Of a stretch of 64,000 bases of DNA, positions 11,137 to 23,790 are shown one piece after another (within the stretch, counting starts at the first letter, position 1; every line of letters begins with the position of its first letter). The stretch is from CAWAQA01 sp963784065. GTDB lineage: Bacteria; Acidobacteriota; Vicinamibacteria; Vicinamibacterales; UBA2999. The notes below the pieces were generated by a model. The model was not told where the DNA came from. It was given only the letters and a program-made list of their open reading frames with translations, and did not search any database. The position numbers and the translations under genes were made by a program. Where the stretch lies: NCBI GenBank assembly GCA_963784065.1, contig CAWAQA010000009.1:465097-529096 (forward strand), given 5' to 3'.

Positions 11137-12021
11137 CTACTGGCGCAACGGGACAGCGATGTCGACGACGCCGTCCCCAAGCGCGCCGAGCCGGATCGCT
11201 CGACCGGTCGTGAGGTGAATCTGATAGAAGACGTACGTGCCGTTCACCACGAGCGACGCAAACGCGTGATTGGAGACCGTCACGCCGCGCTCGAGGCGAC
11301 TGTAGATGTCAAACCCGGTGACCGCGCCGGCATCGACACCCAGTGTGCCGGTCGCCACGAGGATGCCGTTGCCGGGAGGTGACTGAATGGCGATCTGGTC
11401 CAACATGGTGTCGACGTCGAACAGCGTCGTCGCGGTCGCGGGCTGATTCAGATCGTTATTCGTGTACGCCGCACCGGTGACGCCGGTCGCGGGGACCGGC
11501 GCGGCCGGTGGCGCGGTGTACGTCAGCGTGGCATTGGCCACCGTCACACCTCCCGCGTTCACATTGTGGGCAAGGTTCTGGCCCGTGTCGCTGACGATGC
11601 GCAGGCGGTCGGCGACGGGGTTGAAGTCGACGCCGAACGACGTCCCCATCAGAGGCACCGTCACGGTGTTGACCAGTTGTGCCTGGGCTGTCGTGACGTC
11701 AATCGTGTAGACGCCGCCGCCGTTGCCAACGCCGTAGAGTTTCCCGTCCTGCACGCGGAAATCGATGCCGACGAGCGCGGTGTCGTTTCCGGTGAGGCCC
11801 TGGACGTAGCCAATATCCCTGGTCCTGCGAGGCGAATTCGCCCTGAACTGCACCAACCTGCCGTCATCGGTCACGCCGATGACCTTCACGTATGCCGAGA
11901 TGTTCAGGAAGGCCTTCCAGTCGTCCGCGTTCGCCGTGTGCCAGGCGCCAAACAGCACGACGAGCCAGGCCGCCAGGACCGTGAACCCGCGTCGCTTCGT
12001 GATCGTGATCGTTCTACGCAT
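11137..12021 (-). CDS. secreted DUF4394 protein
   Basis: An intact 294-residue protein. The signal peptide covers about residues 12-32 ('VLAAWLVVLFGAWHTANA'). The rest is a DUF4394 beta-propeller-like domain, with repeats such as 'LVGIDFRVQDGKLYGVGNGG', 'FGVDFNPVADRLRIVSDTGQ' and 'GAAYTNNDLNQPATATTLFD'. The start is supported by AAGGAG six bases before ATG. Members are exported proteins of unknown function, often beside ECF sigma genes. Here the ECF/cupin pair lies just beyond its 3' end on the opposite strand, so the two are convergent. Confidence 0.85.
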   Translation of the reverse strand: MRRTITITKRRGFTVLAAWLVVLFGAWHTANADDWKAFLNISAYVKVIGVTDDGRLVQFRANSPRRTRDIGYVQGLTGNDTALVGIDFRVQDGKLYGVGNGGGVYTIDVTTAQAQLVNTVTVPLMGTSFGVDFNPVADRLRIVSDTGQNLAHNVNAGGVTVANATLTYTAPPAAPVPATGVTGAAYTNNDLNQPATATTLFDVDTMLDQIAIQSPPGNGILVATGTLGVDAGAVTGFDIYSRLERGVTVSNHAFASLVVNGTYVFYQIHLTTGRAIRLGALGDGVVDIAVPLRQ

Positions 12022-12427
12022 GTGAAACTCCTTTGCACATTCCCTGTAGGGAAATGAGTTGATTGACGGACGGATCCCTTCGAGCGGCGTCGGGCGGTTC
12101 GCCGCCGTGCCTGCCGATCTTTGAAGGGTCTCGATTGGTTACGCGAGGAGCGGGGGATCGGATTGGCGGTCCCTCGCGTGAGATCCGACGTGGGCCTTCG
12201 ACCGTAAGCGCTTCGAGACCGATTCAGTCATCGAGGCGTTCTCAATGTCCTGGGTCTAGCCACCTCAGCACTGGAATCTCTCCGGTTGATTACGTCGATC
12301 TGGCGGCGACGCATCCGCTTGTGTGAGATTCTCCCGGCGACGAAATGCTGACGACCCACAGGTGCGAAATGCACCGATTCGGTGTAGCTCCCGGCGGCGC
12401 TCGAGAGAACGCCCGCAGATCGCGGCC
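12022..12427. other. intergenic region, no gene seen
   Basis: About 400 bases between the DUF4394 gene and the Crp/Fnr regulator, which diverge from each other. It should hold both promoters. I find no RNA gene, repeat or convincing operator here. Longer open frames in the stretch have no family resemblance. Confidence 0.4.
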
Positions 12428-13207
12428 ATGAGACGCTTCCAGATTGGCCGGGACATTGCTTCGCAGGGTGTTGTGACCACCCGCGGTGAGCACCGGAAAT
12501 CAGGTGTCGACGACGCGCCGTCCCTTCGCGCCGTCACGTTCGGATCGGGCAGCAGCGCCAACCCGGCCCGGATCCTGACGGCCGCGCAGCGTCAACAGCT
12601 CGCCTCCATCGCGACGCGAATACGGCTTCGGCCGCGAACGGTGGTCTACCGCCAGGACACAACGGCCGGATGGTTGTTCATCGTCGCCAGCGGCGTCGTG
12701 AAGTCCTTTCGCGATCTGCCCAGCGGAAGGCGTCGCATCGCCACGTTTCTCTTCCCCGAGGATGTCTTCGGCCTGGCCGAGAACGGCCGCTACGTGAACA
12801 CGGCGCAGGCGGTGACAGAGGTCAGGTTGTATCGGATTCCATTCGACGCGCTCGAGCGCCTGCTCCTCGCGGACAGCCACCTCCAGTTGCAGTTTCTGTG
12901 CAAGGTGACGCACGTGCTCCGGCAGGCGCAGCGCCAGAAGATCGTGGTGACGCGCCGCGATGCGGTGGGCAGGGTCGCGATGTTCCTCAGCATGCTCGAG
13001 CGGCGGGTCCCTGACGCCGAGGTCACGTCCACCATCGGCGTGCCGATGAGCCGTTCCGACATGGCCAACTACCTTGGTCTTTCGCTCGAAGCCGTGAGCC
13101 GTGCGACCGCCGCTCTCACGCGTCATCACACCATATCGTTCGTCGATCGTCATACGGTGCGGATCGTCGACCGAGGCCGCTTCGACGAGCTGGTCGCCGA
13201 TGTGTGA
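12428..13207 (+). CDS. Crp/Fnr family transcriptional regulator
   Basis: About 259 residues from ATG 12428. A cyclic-nucleotide-binding-type sensor domain spans about 45-160 ('FIVASGVVKSFRDLPSGRRR', 'FLFPEDVFGLAENGRYVN'). A winged helix follows at about 180-255 ('MSRSDMANYLGLSLEAVSRA'). The recognition helix shows the E..SR pattern of the FNR/FixK branch that binds TTGAT-N4-ATCAA. No N-terminal Cys cluster for an iron-sulfur centre is present, so it is not a classic oxygen-sensing FNR. The stop overlaps a GTG start of the next gene (GTGA), so the two are coupled. Confidence 0.85.
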   Translation: MRRFQIGRDIASQGVVTTRGEHRKSGVDDAPSLRAVTFGSGSSANPARILTAAQRQQLASIATRIRLRPRTVVYRQDTTAGWLFIVASGVVKSFRDLPSGRRRIATFLFPEDVFGLAENGRYVNTAQAVTEVRLYRIPFDALERLLLADSHLQLQFLCKVTHVLRQAQRQKIVVTRRDAVGRVAMFLSMLERRVPDAEVTSTIGVPMSRSDMANYLGLSLEAVSRATAALTRHHTISFVDRHTVRIVDRGRFDELVADV

Positions 13208-14103
13208 GCATCATGAGCAGTGTCTCCCCGGAACAGACCGACCCAGCCCCCGTCGCTGTGACCGCGCACACGCGGGTGGACGAAGACGAGGGCATCTCTT
13301 GTGGTGAGCTTCTCCGCCGGGCTCGCGAACAGCGCGGTTTCACGCTGCAACAGATCGCGCAGGCGACGAAGCTTCCGTTAAGGCATCTCATCGCTCTCGA
13401 ACGCGATGAATTCGCGACCCTCCCCGGCGGCTTGTACCGTCGCGCGGAGGTGCGCGCCTATGCCGATGCGGTGGGGCTCGAGCGAAGCGTCGCATTGGCC
13501 CGCCTGGACCACGCCCTGAAACAGGCGCCGTCGCGCCCGCGCGCCAGCGCTCAACCGCCTCGGCGCCCTTCGATGCTCGCCAGCCTTCGCCGCCGTCTGA
13601 TGATGGTGGCGGGCGTGGCCGTCATGACGGGGGGAATCGCCGTCGCGATGTGGCCGTCCGGGTCGGATGCGCCCCACATCCCGGCCGTTCGACCCGCGAG
13701 CGCGCCGACGAGCCCAACGATCGAGCTGTCCTCCGACACGCACAGCCAACCGCTGCTCGGGCGCGCCGACCGGGAGGTCGCGGCAGCCACCGTGGAATCG
13801 CAGCTCACGGTCGTCACCGAGCCACCGGGTGCCCGCGTGACCGTGAACGGCATCGGCTGGGGTGTCACGCCGGTGACCATTCGCTATCTCACACCCGGAC
13901 CGAAGAGTGTGCGCGTGACCCTGGAAGGATATGTGCCGGACGAGCGGCTCATCCGACTCGACGATCGCGGCGGCGAGGCGACTGTTCGCATTCCCCTACG
14001 GACGAAAGGTAACGAACGAGAGTCCTTCTCCTCCACCATGCTGGAGAACGATGGCGCGCGGAATTCGTTTCGATCTGATGCGATCGATGTCGATCCGAGA
14101 TAA
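13204..14103 (+). CDS. HTH (RodZ-like) membrane protein with PEGA domain
   Basis: A 299-residue protein. An N-terminal helix-turn-helix of the HTH_25/RodZ type lies at about 30-100 ('SCGELLRRAREQRGFTLQQI', 'LPLRHLIALERDEFATLPGG'). Next come a Pro/Arg-rich stretch, one membrane segment at about 135-152 ('MMVAGVAVMTGGIAVAMW') and a C-terminal PEGA domain at about 198-265 ('QLTVVTEPPGARVTVNGIGW', 'GVTPVTIRYLTPGPKSVRVT'). The GTG at 13204 overlaps the regulator's stop; ATG 13213 is an alternative. The layout puts the HTH in the cytoplasm and PEGA outside the inner membrane, as for cell-shape or envelope sensor proteins. Exact role unknown. Confidence 0.8.
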   Translation: MSIMSSVSPEQTDPAPVAVTAHTRVDEDEGISCGELLRRAREQRGFTLQQIAQATKLPLRHLIALERDEFATLPGGLYRRAEVRAYADAVGLERSVALARLDHALKQAPSRPRASAQPPRRPSMLASLRRRLMMVAGVAVMTGGIAVAMWPSGSDAPHIPAVRPASAPTSPTIELSSDTHSQPLLGRADREVAAATVESQLTVVTEPPGARVTVNGIGWGVTPVTIRYLTPGPKSVRVTLEGYVPDERLIRLDDRGGEATVRIPLRTKGNERESFSSTMLENDGARNSFRSDAIDVDPR

Positions 14104-14238
14104 CCGCGCCAGCGCGGGCGAGCAACCGTAAACCCCACGTTCCGCGGCCGCCTCTGCGATCACGCGGCTTCCGTCGCTGATTTCGCCTGCGTCTGCTGAG
14201 CTCCTGGTCTCATCGCGACGCTCATGTGTTTGCCTCGC

Positions 14239-15018
14239 CTATGCGATGTCCCGCTTTGGTGCCGGGCTTTGGACCGACGATGGCGACTGCGCGCCCATTT
14301 TTTGCTGTCTCTCCAGCCACCCGGCGTGATGCTGCCGGAGGAGCGCGATCGCCGCATCCGCGTCAGGTACGCAACGCGGAATTGCGATGTCGTCGCCGCT
14401 TGCCAATGAAGGGTCGCCGCCCAGCATCGCGCTGCTCGCCCAGTCGACGAGACCTGGCCACATGCGTCCCACCAGGATCAGCGGCGTGTCCTCGAGATGC
14501 TTCACCTGGAGCAATTGCCAGATCATCATCGTCTCGAGGACCGTGCCGATGCCGCCCGGAGCGACGACGAATGCATCCGACGTGAGCACGAACTGGTGCA
14601 GGCGCGTGAAGAACGTCCGGTGCTCGAACGCCTCGGTGACAAACGCATTGACCTCCTGTTCGAAGGGCAGATCGACGCGGATCCCGACCGACTGTGCTCG
14701 TCCTCCCGCGCTGGCGGCGCCCTGGTTGGCGGCCTCCATCAGCCCGGGCCCGCCCCCGGTGACGATGTCGCAGCCCATTTCGGCCAGCGCGGCGGCGGTC
14801 CGCCTCGTCTCGTCGTACGCGAACGTTCCCGGCCGCGCCCGCGCCGAACCGAAGATCGTCACGCGATAGCGCTCGCGGTACGAGGGCCTGAGACGCGTGA
14901 GCTCGCCCACCACGTCCCACAGGCCAAGAATTGAGCGTACCAGGACCTGCTTGACGGCCTCTTCGTCGGCCAGGCTGACAATCGCCGGACTCGCGACATC
15001 CGGCTCATGCGTGCGCAT
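14239..15018 (-). CDS. LOG family protein (TIGR00730-like, lysine-decarboxylase fold)
   Basis: An intact 259-residue Rossmann-type protein with both family signatures: 'GGGPGLMEAANQGA' and 'PGGIGTVLETMMIWQLLQ'. The family includes cytokinin-activating nucleoside-5'-monophosphate phosphoribohydrolases, often misnamed lysine decarboxylases, so nucleotide N-glycosidase activity is the best guess. The start ATG at 15018 overlaps the end of ackA by 14 bases. That makes it the last gene of the glgP-xfp-ackA operon. Confidence 0.85.
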   Translation of the reverse strand: MRTHEPDVASPAIVSLADEEAVKQVLVRSILGLWDVVGELTRLRPSYRERYRVTIFGSARARPGTFAYDETRRTAAALAEMGCDIVTGGGPGLMEAANQGAASAGGRAQSVGIRVDLPFEQEVNAFVTEAFEHRTFFTRLHQFVLTSDAFVVAPGGIGTVLETMMIWQLLQVKHLEDTPLILVGRMWPGLVDWASSAMLGGDPSLASGDDIAIPRCVPDADAAIALLRQHHAGWLERQQKMGAQSPSSVQSPAPKRDIA

Positions 15019-16215
15019 GGCGTGCCCTCGCGTCCATCGAACCGAGCAGACGGCGGGTGTGGAGCGCAATCATGGCTTCCTCATCGGTCGGGATGACCCA
15101 GACAGCTACGCGGCTCGTCGGCGCGCTGATGCAGGGACCGCCCGCTGACATTTGCCGCGTAATCGAGCTCCACACCGAGCCAGCTGGCGTCTCGACAGAC
15201 GTCCGCGCGGATGACCGACGCGTTCTCGCCGATGCCTCCCGTGAAGACCAGGGCATCGAGGCCCCCGAGCGCTGCGGCGAGCGAGCCGAGCTCGCGGGTG
15301 ATACGGTAGACAAACAGCTCCACCGCCTCGGCGGCGGCACTGTCGGAGCTCGCGAGCAGCTCACGCATGTCGCTGGACAGACCCGAGACACCGAGCAGCC
15401 CCGATTGCTCGTAGACCAGCTGCTGCAGCGCACGAGCGCTCATGCCGTGCCGATCGAGCAGATACAGCAGGACCCCCGGGTCGATGGCGCCACAGCGCGT
15501 CCCCATCACCAGCCCGTCGAGCGCCGTGAAGCCCATGGTCGTGGCGACGCTGCGGCCGCCGCTCATCGCACACATGCTGGCACCGTTGCCGAGGTGTGCC
15601 ACCACGGTGCGCCCGGCCGCGGCACGAGGATCAGTTGCCGCCAGGGCCGACGCGACGTACTCGTAGGACAAGCCATGAAAGCCGTACCGACGCACCCCCT
15701 CGTCCGTGTAGCGGCGAGGCAGGGCGAGCGCCTGCGCCACGGCCGGCTGCGTCTGGTGAAACGCCGTGTCGAAGCAGGCCACCTGCGGTAGCGCCGGCGC
15801 CATCCGCGCGACCGCCTTGATGGCCGCGACGTTGTGCGGTTGGTGCAACGGGGCGAGCGGAATCAGCGCTTCCAGTTCCGCGATCGTCGCGGCATCGAGG
15901 AGCGCCGGCCCGGCGAACCGTCTTCCGCCATGGACGACACGATGGCCCACGGCGACGATGCGATGGCCCGCGAGCACTCCGCTCCGTCCCCACGTGAAGA
16001 GAAACTCAATCGCGCCGTGGTGGCCGAGCGCCGTCCCGGCCGGCCATTCCTTCTCGGCAACGAGCGTCGCGGCCTGACGCGCCGATGAAGCGCGGCGACG
16101 TCAGCAGGCCTTCGATCTTCCCGCGCAGCAGCGGACGCGGCGCGGGTTCGTCGGGGAAGACCGCGAACTTCAGGCTCGACGATCCGGCATTGAGGACGAG
16201 TAGCGCATCAGACAT
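15005..16215 (-). CDS. ackA: acetate kinase, frameshifted
   Basis: Converts acetyl phosphate and ADP to acetate and ATP. The joined product begins 'MSDALLVLNAGSSSLKFAVF' (phosphate-binding loop). It contains 'VAHLGNGASMCAMSGGRSVA', 'GFHGLSYEYVA' and the hallmark 'FTGGIGENASVIR', and ends 'TDEEAMIALHTRRLLGS'. Frame changes fall near 16080 and 15130, and the rest is colinear and near normal length (about 400 aa). AGAGG six bases upstream supports the ATG at 16215. It follows xfp, whose product acetyl phosphate is its substrate. Confidence 0.9.
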
Positions 16216-16216
16216 A

Positions 16217-16310
16217 AATGGCCTCTCAACTTCCAATCTCCAAGTCCCAACTCCCAGGATGACGAGCCGTTGGGAGTTGGAAGTTGGGCGTCGGGAGTTG
16301 GTCGTTGACG
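16217..16310. repeat. heptad repeat hairpin (TTGGAAG/TTGGGAG units), copy 1
   Basis: One side is built from CTTCCAA/CTCCCAA-type seven-base units (about 16227-16257). The other side has the complementary TTGGGAG and TTGGAAG units (about 16270-16303). The element can fold back on itself. It sits exactly where the xfp stop codon and the ackA leader should be. The same unit family fills the larger spacer at 26822-26975, with a short piece near 23530. Confidence 0.75.
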
Positions 16311-18723
16311 GCCAGACCCAGTCGACAATCTGGGGCCGGTCGGTGCCGTGCTCGTGGGCATAGCGCAAGTTGTCGACGATGGCGTTCTTCATCTCCTCCT
16401 TCAGGTGTGCCGCCCTGCTTCGCAGCGTCGGCACGCGATCGATCACGTCGATGACCAGGTGGAAGCGCGACGTCTCGTTCAGCATCGCCAGCTCGAGCGG
16501 CGTGTTGATGTTGCCCTTCTCCTTGTAGCCGCGCACATGCAGGTTGGTCGTGGCCCTTGAATCGGTACGCGAGCCTGTGGATGAGCCACGGGTAGCCGTG
16601 GAAGTTGAAGATGATCGGCTTGTCCGTCGTGAACAGGCCGTCGAACTCGCGTTCCGTCGATCCATGCGGATGCTCGGAGACCGGCTGCAGCTTGAACAGG
16701 TCGACGACGTTGACGAAGCGCAGCTTCAGGTCCGGCGCCCGCTCGCGCAGGATGGCGGCCGCGGCCAGCGCTTCCATGGTCGCGACATCGCCGCAGGACG
16801 CGAGCACGACATCAGGCTCCTCGCCGGCGTCGGTGCTCGCCCGCGCCCAGATGCCGAGCCCCTTGGCGCAGTGCGTGATCGCCTCGTCGATGTCGGCGAA
16901 CTGCAGGTGCTTCTGCTTGTCGGCGACGATGACGTTGATGCAGTCGGTGCTGCGGAGACAGTGATCGGCGACCGCGAGCAGCGTGTTGGCGTCGGGCGGC
17001 AGATAGACGCGCGTCACGGACGGCCCCTTGTTGGTCACCAGGTCGATGAAGCCGGGATCCTGATGCGAGAATCCGTTGTGATCCTGGCGCCAGACCGTCG
17101 ACGACAGCAGGATGTTCTCCGAGGCGACCGGCGCACGCCAGGAGACGTGGTTCTTCGCGGATGTCCAGCCACTTGGCGTGCTGGTTGAACATCGAGTCGA
17201 TGACGTGGGCGAAGGCTTCGTAGGTATGGAAGAAGCCGTGCCGGCCGGTGAGCAGGTACCCCTCCAGCCAGCCGAGCAGCGTATGCTCGGACAGCATCTC
17301 CATGACGCGGCCGTCGCGGGCGAGCTCGCCGCCATCGGCATCCTCCGGCAGCAGATCCGCCATCCACGTCTTCTTGCTGGCCTGGTAGACGGCCTGCAGC
17401 CGGTTGGAGGCGGTCTCGTCGGGACCGAAGACGCGGAAACTGGTCGGGTTGTCGTTCAGCACGTCGCGCAGGTACTCGCCGAGTGGCTTGGTGTTCTCGT
17501 AGTTCACGGCTGCCGCGCGCGGGCACCTCCACCGCGTAGCGTGCGGAAATCGGGAAGCCTGAGGTCCTTGCGTAGCAGGCCGCCGTTGGCGTGGGGGTTC
17601 GCGCTCATCCGGCGGCTGCCCTTGGGCGGCAGCGCCCGCAACTCGGGCACGAGCCTGCCGCTGGCGTCGAACAAGCTCGTCGGGCTTGTAGCTGCGCATC
17701 CAGTCTTCGAGCAGCGTCAGGTTCGCCGGATTGGTGCGCACGTCGGCAAACGGCACCTGGTGCGATCGCCAGGAGCCTTCGACCTTGTGTCCCTTGATCT
17801 CCTTCGGCCCGGTCCACCCCTTCGGTGACCGGAGCACGATCATCGGCCAGCGCGGACGCACGGCGTTGTTCGAATCGCGCGCCGCCTTCTGCACGGCGCG
17901 AATATCGCCGATCGCCTGGTCGAGCGTCGCGGCCATCGCCTGGTGCATCAGCCGCGGGGTCGTCTGCCTTCGACGAAGTACGGGGTATAGCCGTAGCCGA
18001 CAAAGAGCGCCTCCAGCTCCTCGTGGCTGATCCGCGCCAGGATCGTTGGATTCGCAATCTTGTAGCCATTGAGGTTCAGGATCGGCAGCACCGCGCCATC
18101 GCGCACGGGATTGATGAACTTGTTGGAATGCCATGCCGTCGCCAGCGGCCCCGTTTCGGCTTCGCCGTCGCCGACGACGCAGGCGACGATCAGGTCGGGG
18201 TTGTCGAACACCATGCCGTAGGCGTGCGAGAGGCTGTAGCCGAGCTCGCCGCCCTCGTGGATCGAGCCTGGCGTTTCGGGGGTGACGTGGCTGCCGATGT
18301 GACCGGGGAAGGAGAACTGCTTGAAGAACTTCTGCATGCCCTCCGCGTCTTCGCTCTTGTCCGGGTAGATCTCGGAGTATGTGCCCTCGAGGTACGCCGG
18401 ACCGAGCACGCCGGGGGCGCCGTGGCCCGGGCCCGGCGACGAACACCACGTCGAGGTCGTGGGCGACGATCAGCCGATTGAGATGGACCCAGCAGAACGA
18501 CAGGGCGGGGCTTGCCCCCCAGTGTCCGAGCAGCCGGTGCTTCACGTGCTCGATGGTCAGCGGCTCTCTGAGGAGCGGGTTGTCCTTCAGGTAGATCATC
18601 CCGACTGCCAGGTAATTGCAGGCCCGCCAGTACGCGATCCATCAGTGCCAGCGTGTTCTCCGGGAGCGGCTTCGCCACCGTCACCTTCACGTCGAGCTCG
18701 CGAGCGGTCAACAGCTTTTCCAC
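16226..18723 (-). CDS. xfp: phosphoketolase (xylulose-5-P/fructose-6-P), frameshifted
   Basis: Cleaves xylulose 5-phosphate or fructose 6-phosphate with phosphate to acetyl phosphate plus an aldose phosphate, using thiamine diphosphate. Visible landmarks are 'DNPLLREPLTIEHVKHRLLG', 'HVTPETPGSIHEGGELGYSL', the cofactor motif 'GDGEAETGPLA', 'KGWTGPKEIKGHKVEGSWRS', 'WRQDHNGFSHQDPGF', and the canonical end 'IVDWVWP' near 16310. About eight frame changes interrupt it. I chose GTG 18723 (AAGGAG seven bases upstream). An in-frame ATG at 18774 with its own AGGAG would add 17 residues. No stop follows WVWP in the same frame; the given end is the nearest stop in another frame. Confidence 0.85.
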
Positions 18724-18789
18724 GGTATGTCTCCTTGACGCGGGGAGCCCACTTCTGCCGGGGGCCGGACTCATGGCTCTCCTGGCGGC

Positions 18790-21301
<2,512 letters not shown>

Positions 21302-21536
21302 AGCCTGTGCTCGACAGCATTGCGCGAAGTTGGCAGGAGTGACTATGCGAATCCGGCACCGGCGGCGGCGGAGCGGCGGCGTTGCGCGAGCCAGCGCGGG
21401 CGAGCGCTGCCGCTGCCACGGTCACGGGCGCCCCAATCGCGATCTGTCGAGGATGGCGATTCGGGTCGGTCTCGACCTGCCCGAAATCCCGGTACCTCGG
21501 AGCCTCGGTGTGTCGTCATCGTCGGCCGGCGCGCGC

Positions 21537-23495
21537 TCACGCGGCCAGCGGGAGCGTGAACGAGAAGGAACTGCCTTTGCCGATCTCGCTCTCCGCCCAG
21601 ATTGTCCCCCCATGGGCTTCGACAATGCCTTTGGCAATCGACAAGCCGAGACCGCGCGTCGCATGCCTGGCCCGTTGGGCCTGCCAGGCGCGATCGAAGA
21701 TGTGCCGCAACCGGTCGGGCGGAATACCCGCACCGGTGTCCGACACAGAGACGATGACGGCATGGCGTTCCTGGCGAACGGCGATCCGGATCGTGCCGCC
21801 CTCAGGAGTGAACTTGATCGCGTTTCCGACGAGGTTCGACATCACCTGACCGACACGGCGCGCATCGATCGACACCTCCGGGAGCGCCGGCGGCCAATCG
21901 ACCTGCAGTGCGTGATGTTTGGCTTCCGCCAGCACACTCATCCCGTTGATGACCGGGTTCACCACCTGGGGCAGCTTTTCCGCGTAGGTTTGCAGCGAGA
22001 ACGTCCCATTCTGAATCTTGGCGAGATCGAGGAGATCGTCGATCAGGAGGTGCATCTCCTCGACCGAACGTTCCATGCTGCTGGCGAGCCGCTCCAGTTC
22101 GTCCGCGCCACTGCGCTCGGGTTGACGCAACAGCGTTGCGACCACCCCGACAGCAACGACCGGAGTCCTGAGGTCGTGCGACACGATCGCGAGCACATCG
22201 TCGCGCATGGCAACAGCACGCTGTGCCTCGGCCAACAGCCAGGCGTTCTCGATCGAGAGCGCGGCACGCCGGGCAAGCTCTGCCGCGAGAGGCAGATCGG
22301 CCGGCCCGTACGGCGGCGACGGCACGGAAGACATGAGGACAATCTGTCCGAGCAGCCTGCCGCGCGCGAGGAGCGGCACGGCAATGATCGAGGCCGGCTC
22401 CGCGGCGCTGAGCGCCCGGCGGTGCTGTTCCTTGTGGAACCACGATGCGACCGTCTGCGGCGACACGTGCTCGATGAGAAGCGGCCGCGTGTTCTCGAAC
22501 GCCGGCTTGAGCACCGGAGAACGACCGCGTCCCGACGGTGCGTGCATCAGCACGTCTCCGATCCACGCCTTTTCGGGGTCCCGAGTTGCGACCCTCTGGC
22601 GCCTGAAGCGGCCATCGGGCGGATTGACCTCGACAATGCACAGGTCAGCGAGATCGCGCACGGCGAGTTGCGCGATGTTCGTCAGCGTCTCATCGTAGTC
22701 GAGCGACGACGACAGCACCGTTCCGACGTCGGCCAGGAAGCCCTGCTCGCGCTCGACACGTTTCTGCACTGTGATGTCGCGAACCGTCACCATCATCATC
22801 AGAGTGCCCCCGACATGCAGCTTCGAGATGGCGACGTCGGCTGGAAACTCCTCGCCGTTCTTGCGCTGGCCGAGCATCGGTGCGCGAGCACCCATCCGCC
22901 GGCCCGTTTCGTCGCTCGTGGCGACACTCTCGAGATGCTCGCGATGCGTGGCACGGAGCCGCGCCGGGATGAGCATGTGGAGCGGCTTGCCAAGCACCTC
23001 GGCCTGCGAGTACCCGAAAATGTGCTCGGCCCTCTCGTTGAACAACGTGATGCGGTGCTGCTCGTCGATGGACACGATGGCGTCCGGCGACACCGAGACG
23101 ATTCCCGAGAACTTCGCTTCGGACAGGCGCAGCTGATCCTCGATGAGGGCGGCGAACACATCACGGTCGTCGAGCGCCCGCTGCAGATGCTCGTTCGCCG
23201 TACCAGAATCCGCGAGCGCTGCCAGCGTCCGCAGCTCCTCTCGTTCCGCTTGCCGTGCGGCCACCCATGTCGTTCGCAGCACGAGAGCGACCATGACGGC
23301 CACGAACAGCGATGCCTGGACGTTGACGCCGTACCAACCGAGGATCACCCCGAGGCGCGTAACCCCGCCGATGAGCGGCGGCGCTAATATGCCGACCAGC
23401 AGTAAGCGCCTGGCAATGCCTCCGCTCGGCGCGTCGCCGGAGACCAGCGACATCATGCCAGCGGCGGGACGGCTGAAGAGCAGCGGGTTGTTCAT
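21537..23495 (-). CDS. membrane PAS-GAF sensor histidine kinase
   Basis: An intact 652-residue kinase. Two or more membrane segments lie at about 28-75 ('LLLVGILAPPLIGG', 'VNVQASLFVAVMVALVL'), with a short coiled segment next. A PAS domain covers about 125-245 ('SVSPDAIVSIDEQHRITLFN') and a GAF domain about 265-420. The HisKA box is 'AIVSHDLRTPVVAVGVVATL' near 440, and the ATPase has 'NLVGNAIKFTPEGG', 'DTGAGIPPDRL' and 'GLGLSIAKGIVEAHGG'. No response regulator is adjacent, so its partner is unknown; the NarL-type regulators further along pair with a different kinase class. Its intact frame contrasts with the broken metabolic genes beside it. Confidence 0.9.
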   Translation of the reverse strand: MNNPLLFSRPAAGMMSLVSGDAPSGGIARRLLLVGILAPPLIGGVTRLGVILGWYGVNVQASLFVAVMVALVLRTTWVAARQAEREELRTLAALADSGTANEHLQRALDDRDVFAALIEDQLRLSEAKFSGIVSVSPDAIVSIDEQHRITLFNERAEHIFGYSQAEVLGKPLHMLIPARLRATHREHLESVATSDETGRRMGARAPMLGQRKNGEEFPADVAISKLHVGGTLMMMVTVRDITVQKRVEREQGFLADVGTVLSSSLDYDETLTNIAQLAVRDLADLCIVEVNPPDGRFRRQRVATRDPEKAWIGDVLMHAPSGRGRSPVLKPAFENTRPLLIEHVSPQTVASWFHKEQHRRALSAAEPASIIAVPLLARGRLLGQIVLMSSVPSPPYGPADLPLAAELARRAALSIENAWLLAEAQRAVAMRDDVLAIVSHDLRTPVVAVGVVATLLRQPERSGADELERLASSMERSVEEMHLLIDDLLDLAKIQNGTFSLQTYAEKLPQVVNPVINGMSVLAEAKHHALQVDWPPALPEVSIDARRVGQVMSNLVGNAIKFTPEGGTIRIAVRQERHAVIVSVSDTGAGIPPDRLRHIFDRAWQAQRARHATRGLGLSIAKGIVEAHGGTIWAESEIGKGSSFSFTLPLAA

Positions 23496-23790
23496 TGCAC
23501 CTCATCGACTCGCGCCAGGGCCTCTCGAGATGGAAGGCTGGAAGTTGAGGTTGGGTCGGGTCAGCGATGGACAGGCCCCCCGCCCACGAGCGCGACGAGC
23601 GCGCACGCCATGATCCGTGCCGTTCTGCTCATGGTGCGGCTCCGGTGTCGAGAATAACCAGCAGGCTGACGACAACGTGGGAACGGTGCATGGTTGCAGG
23701 CTAGCGGCCCGGTAGTGACTGCGCCTATGCGCTTTCGGCATGTCGCGAAGATCTCCGCGCGCGCCATGTCCTGAACGCGCGGCGACCACG

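Noticed and set aside
16215..16226. A true evolutionary Xfp-AckA fusion enzyme as a firm annotation
   Set aside because: ackA has its own ribosome site and start, and both genes carry indels; kept only as a finding to check.
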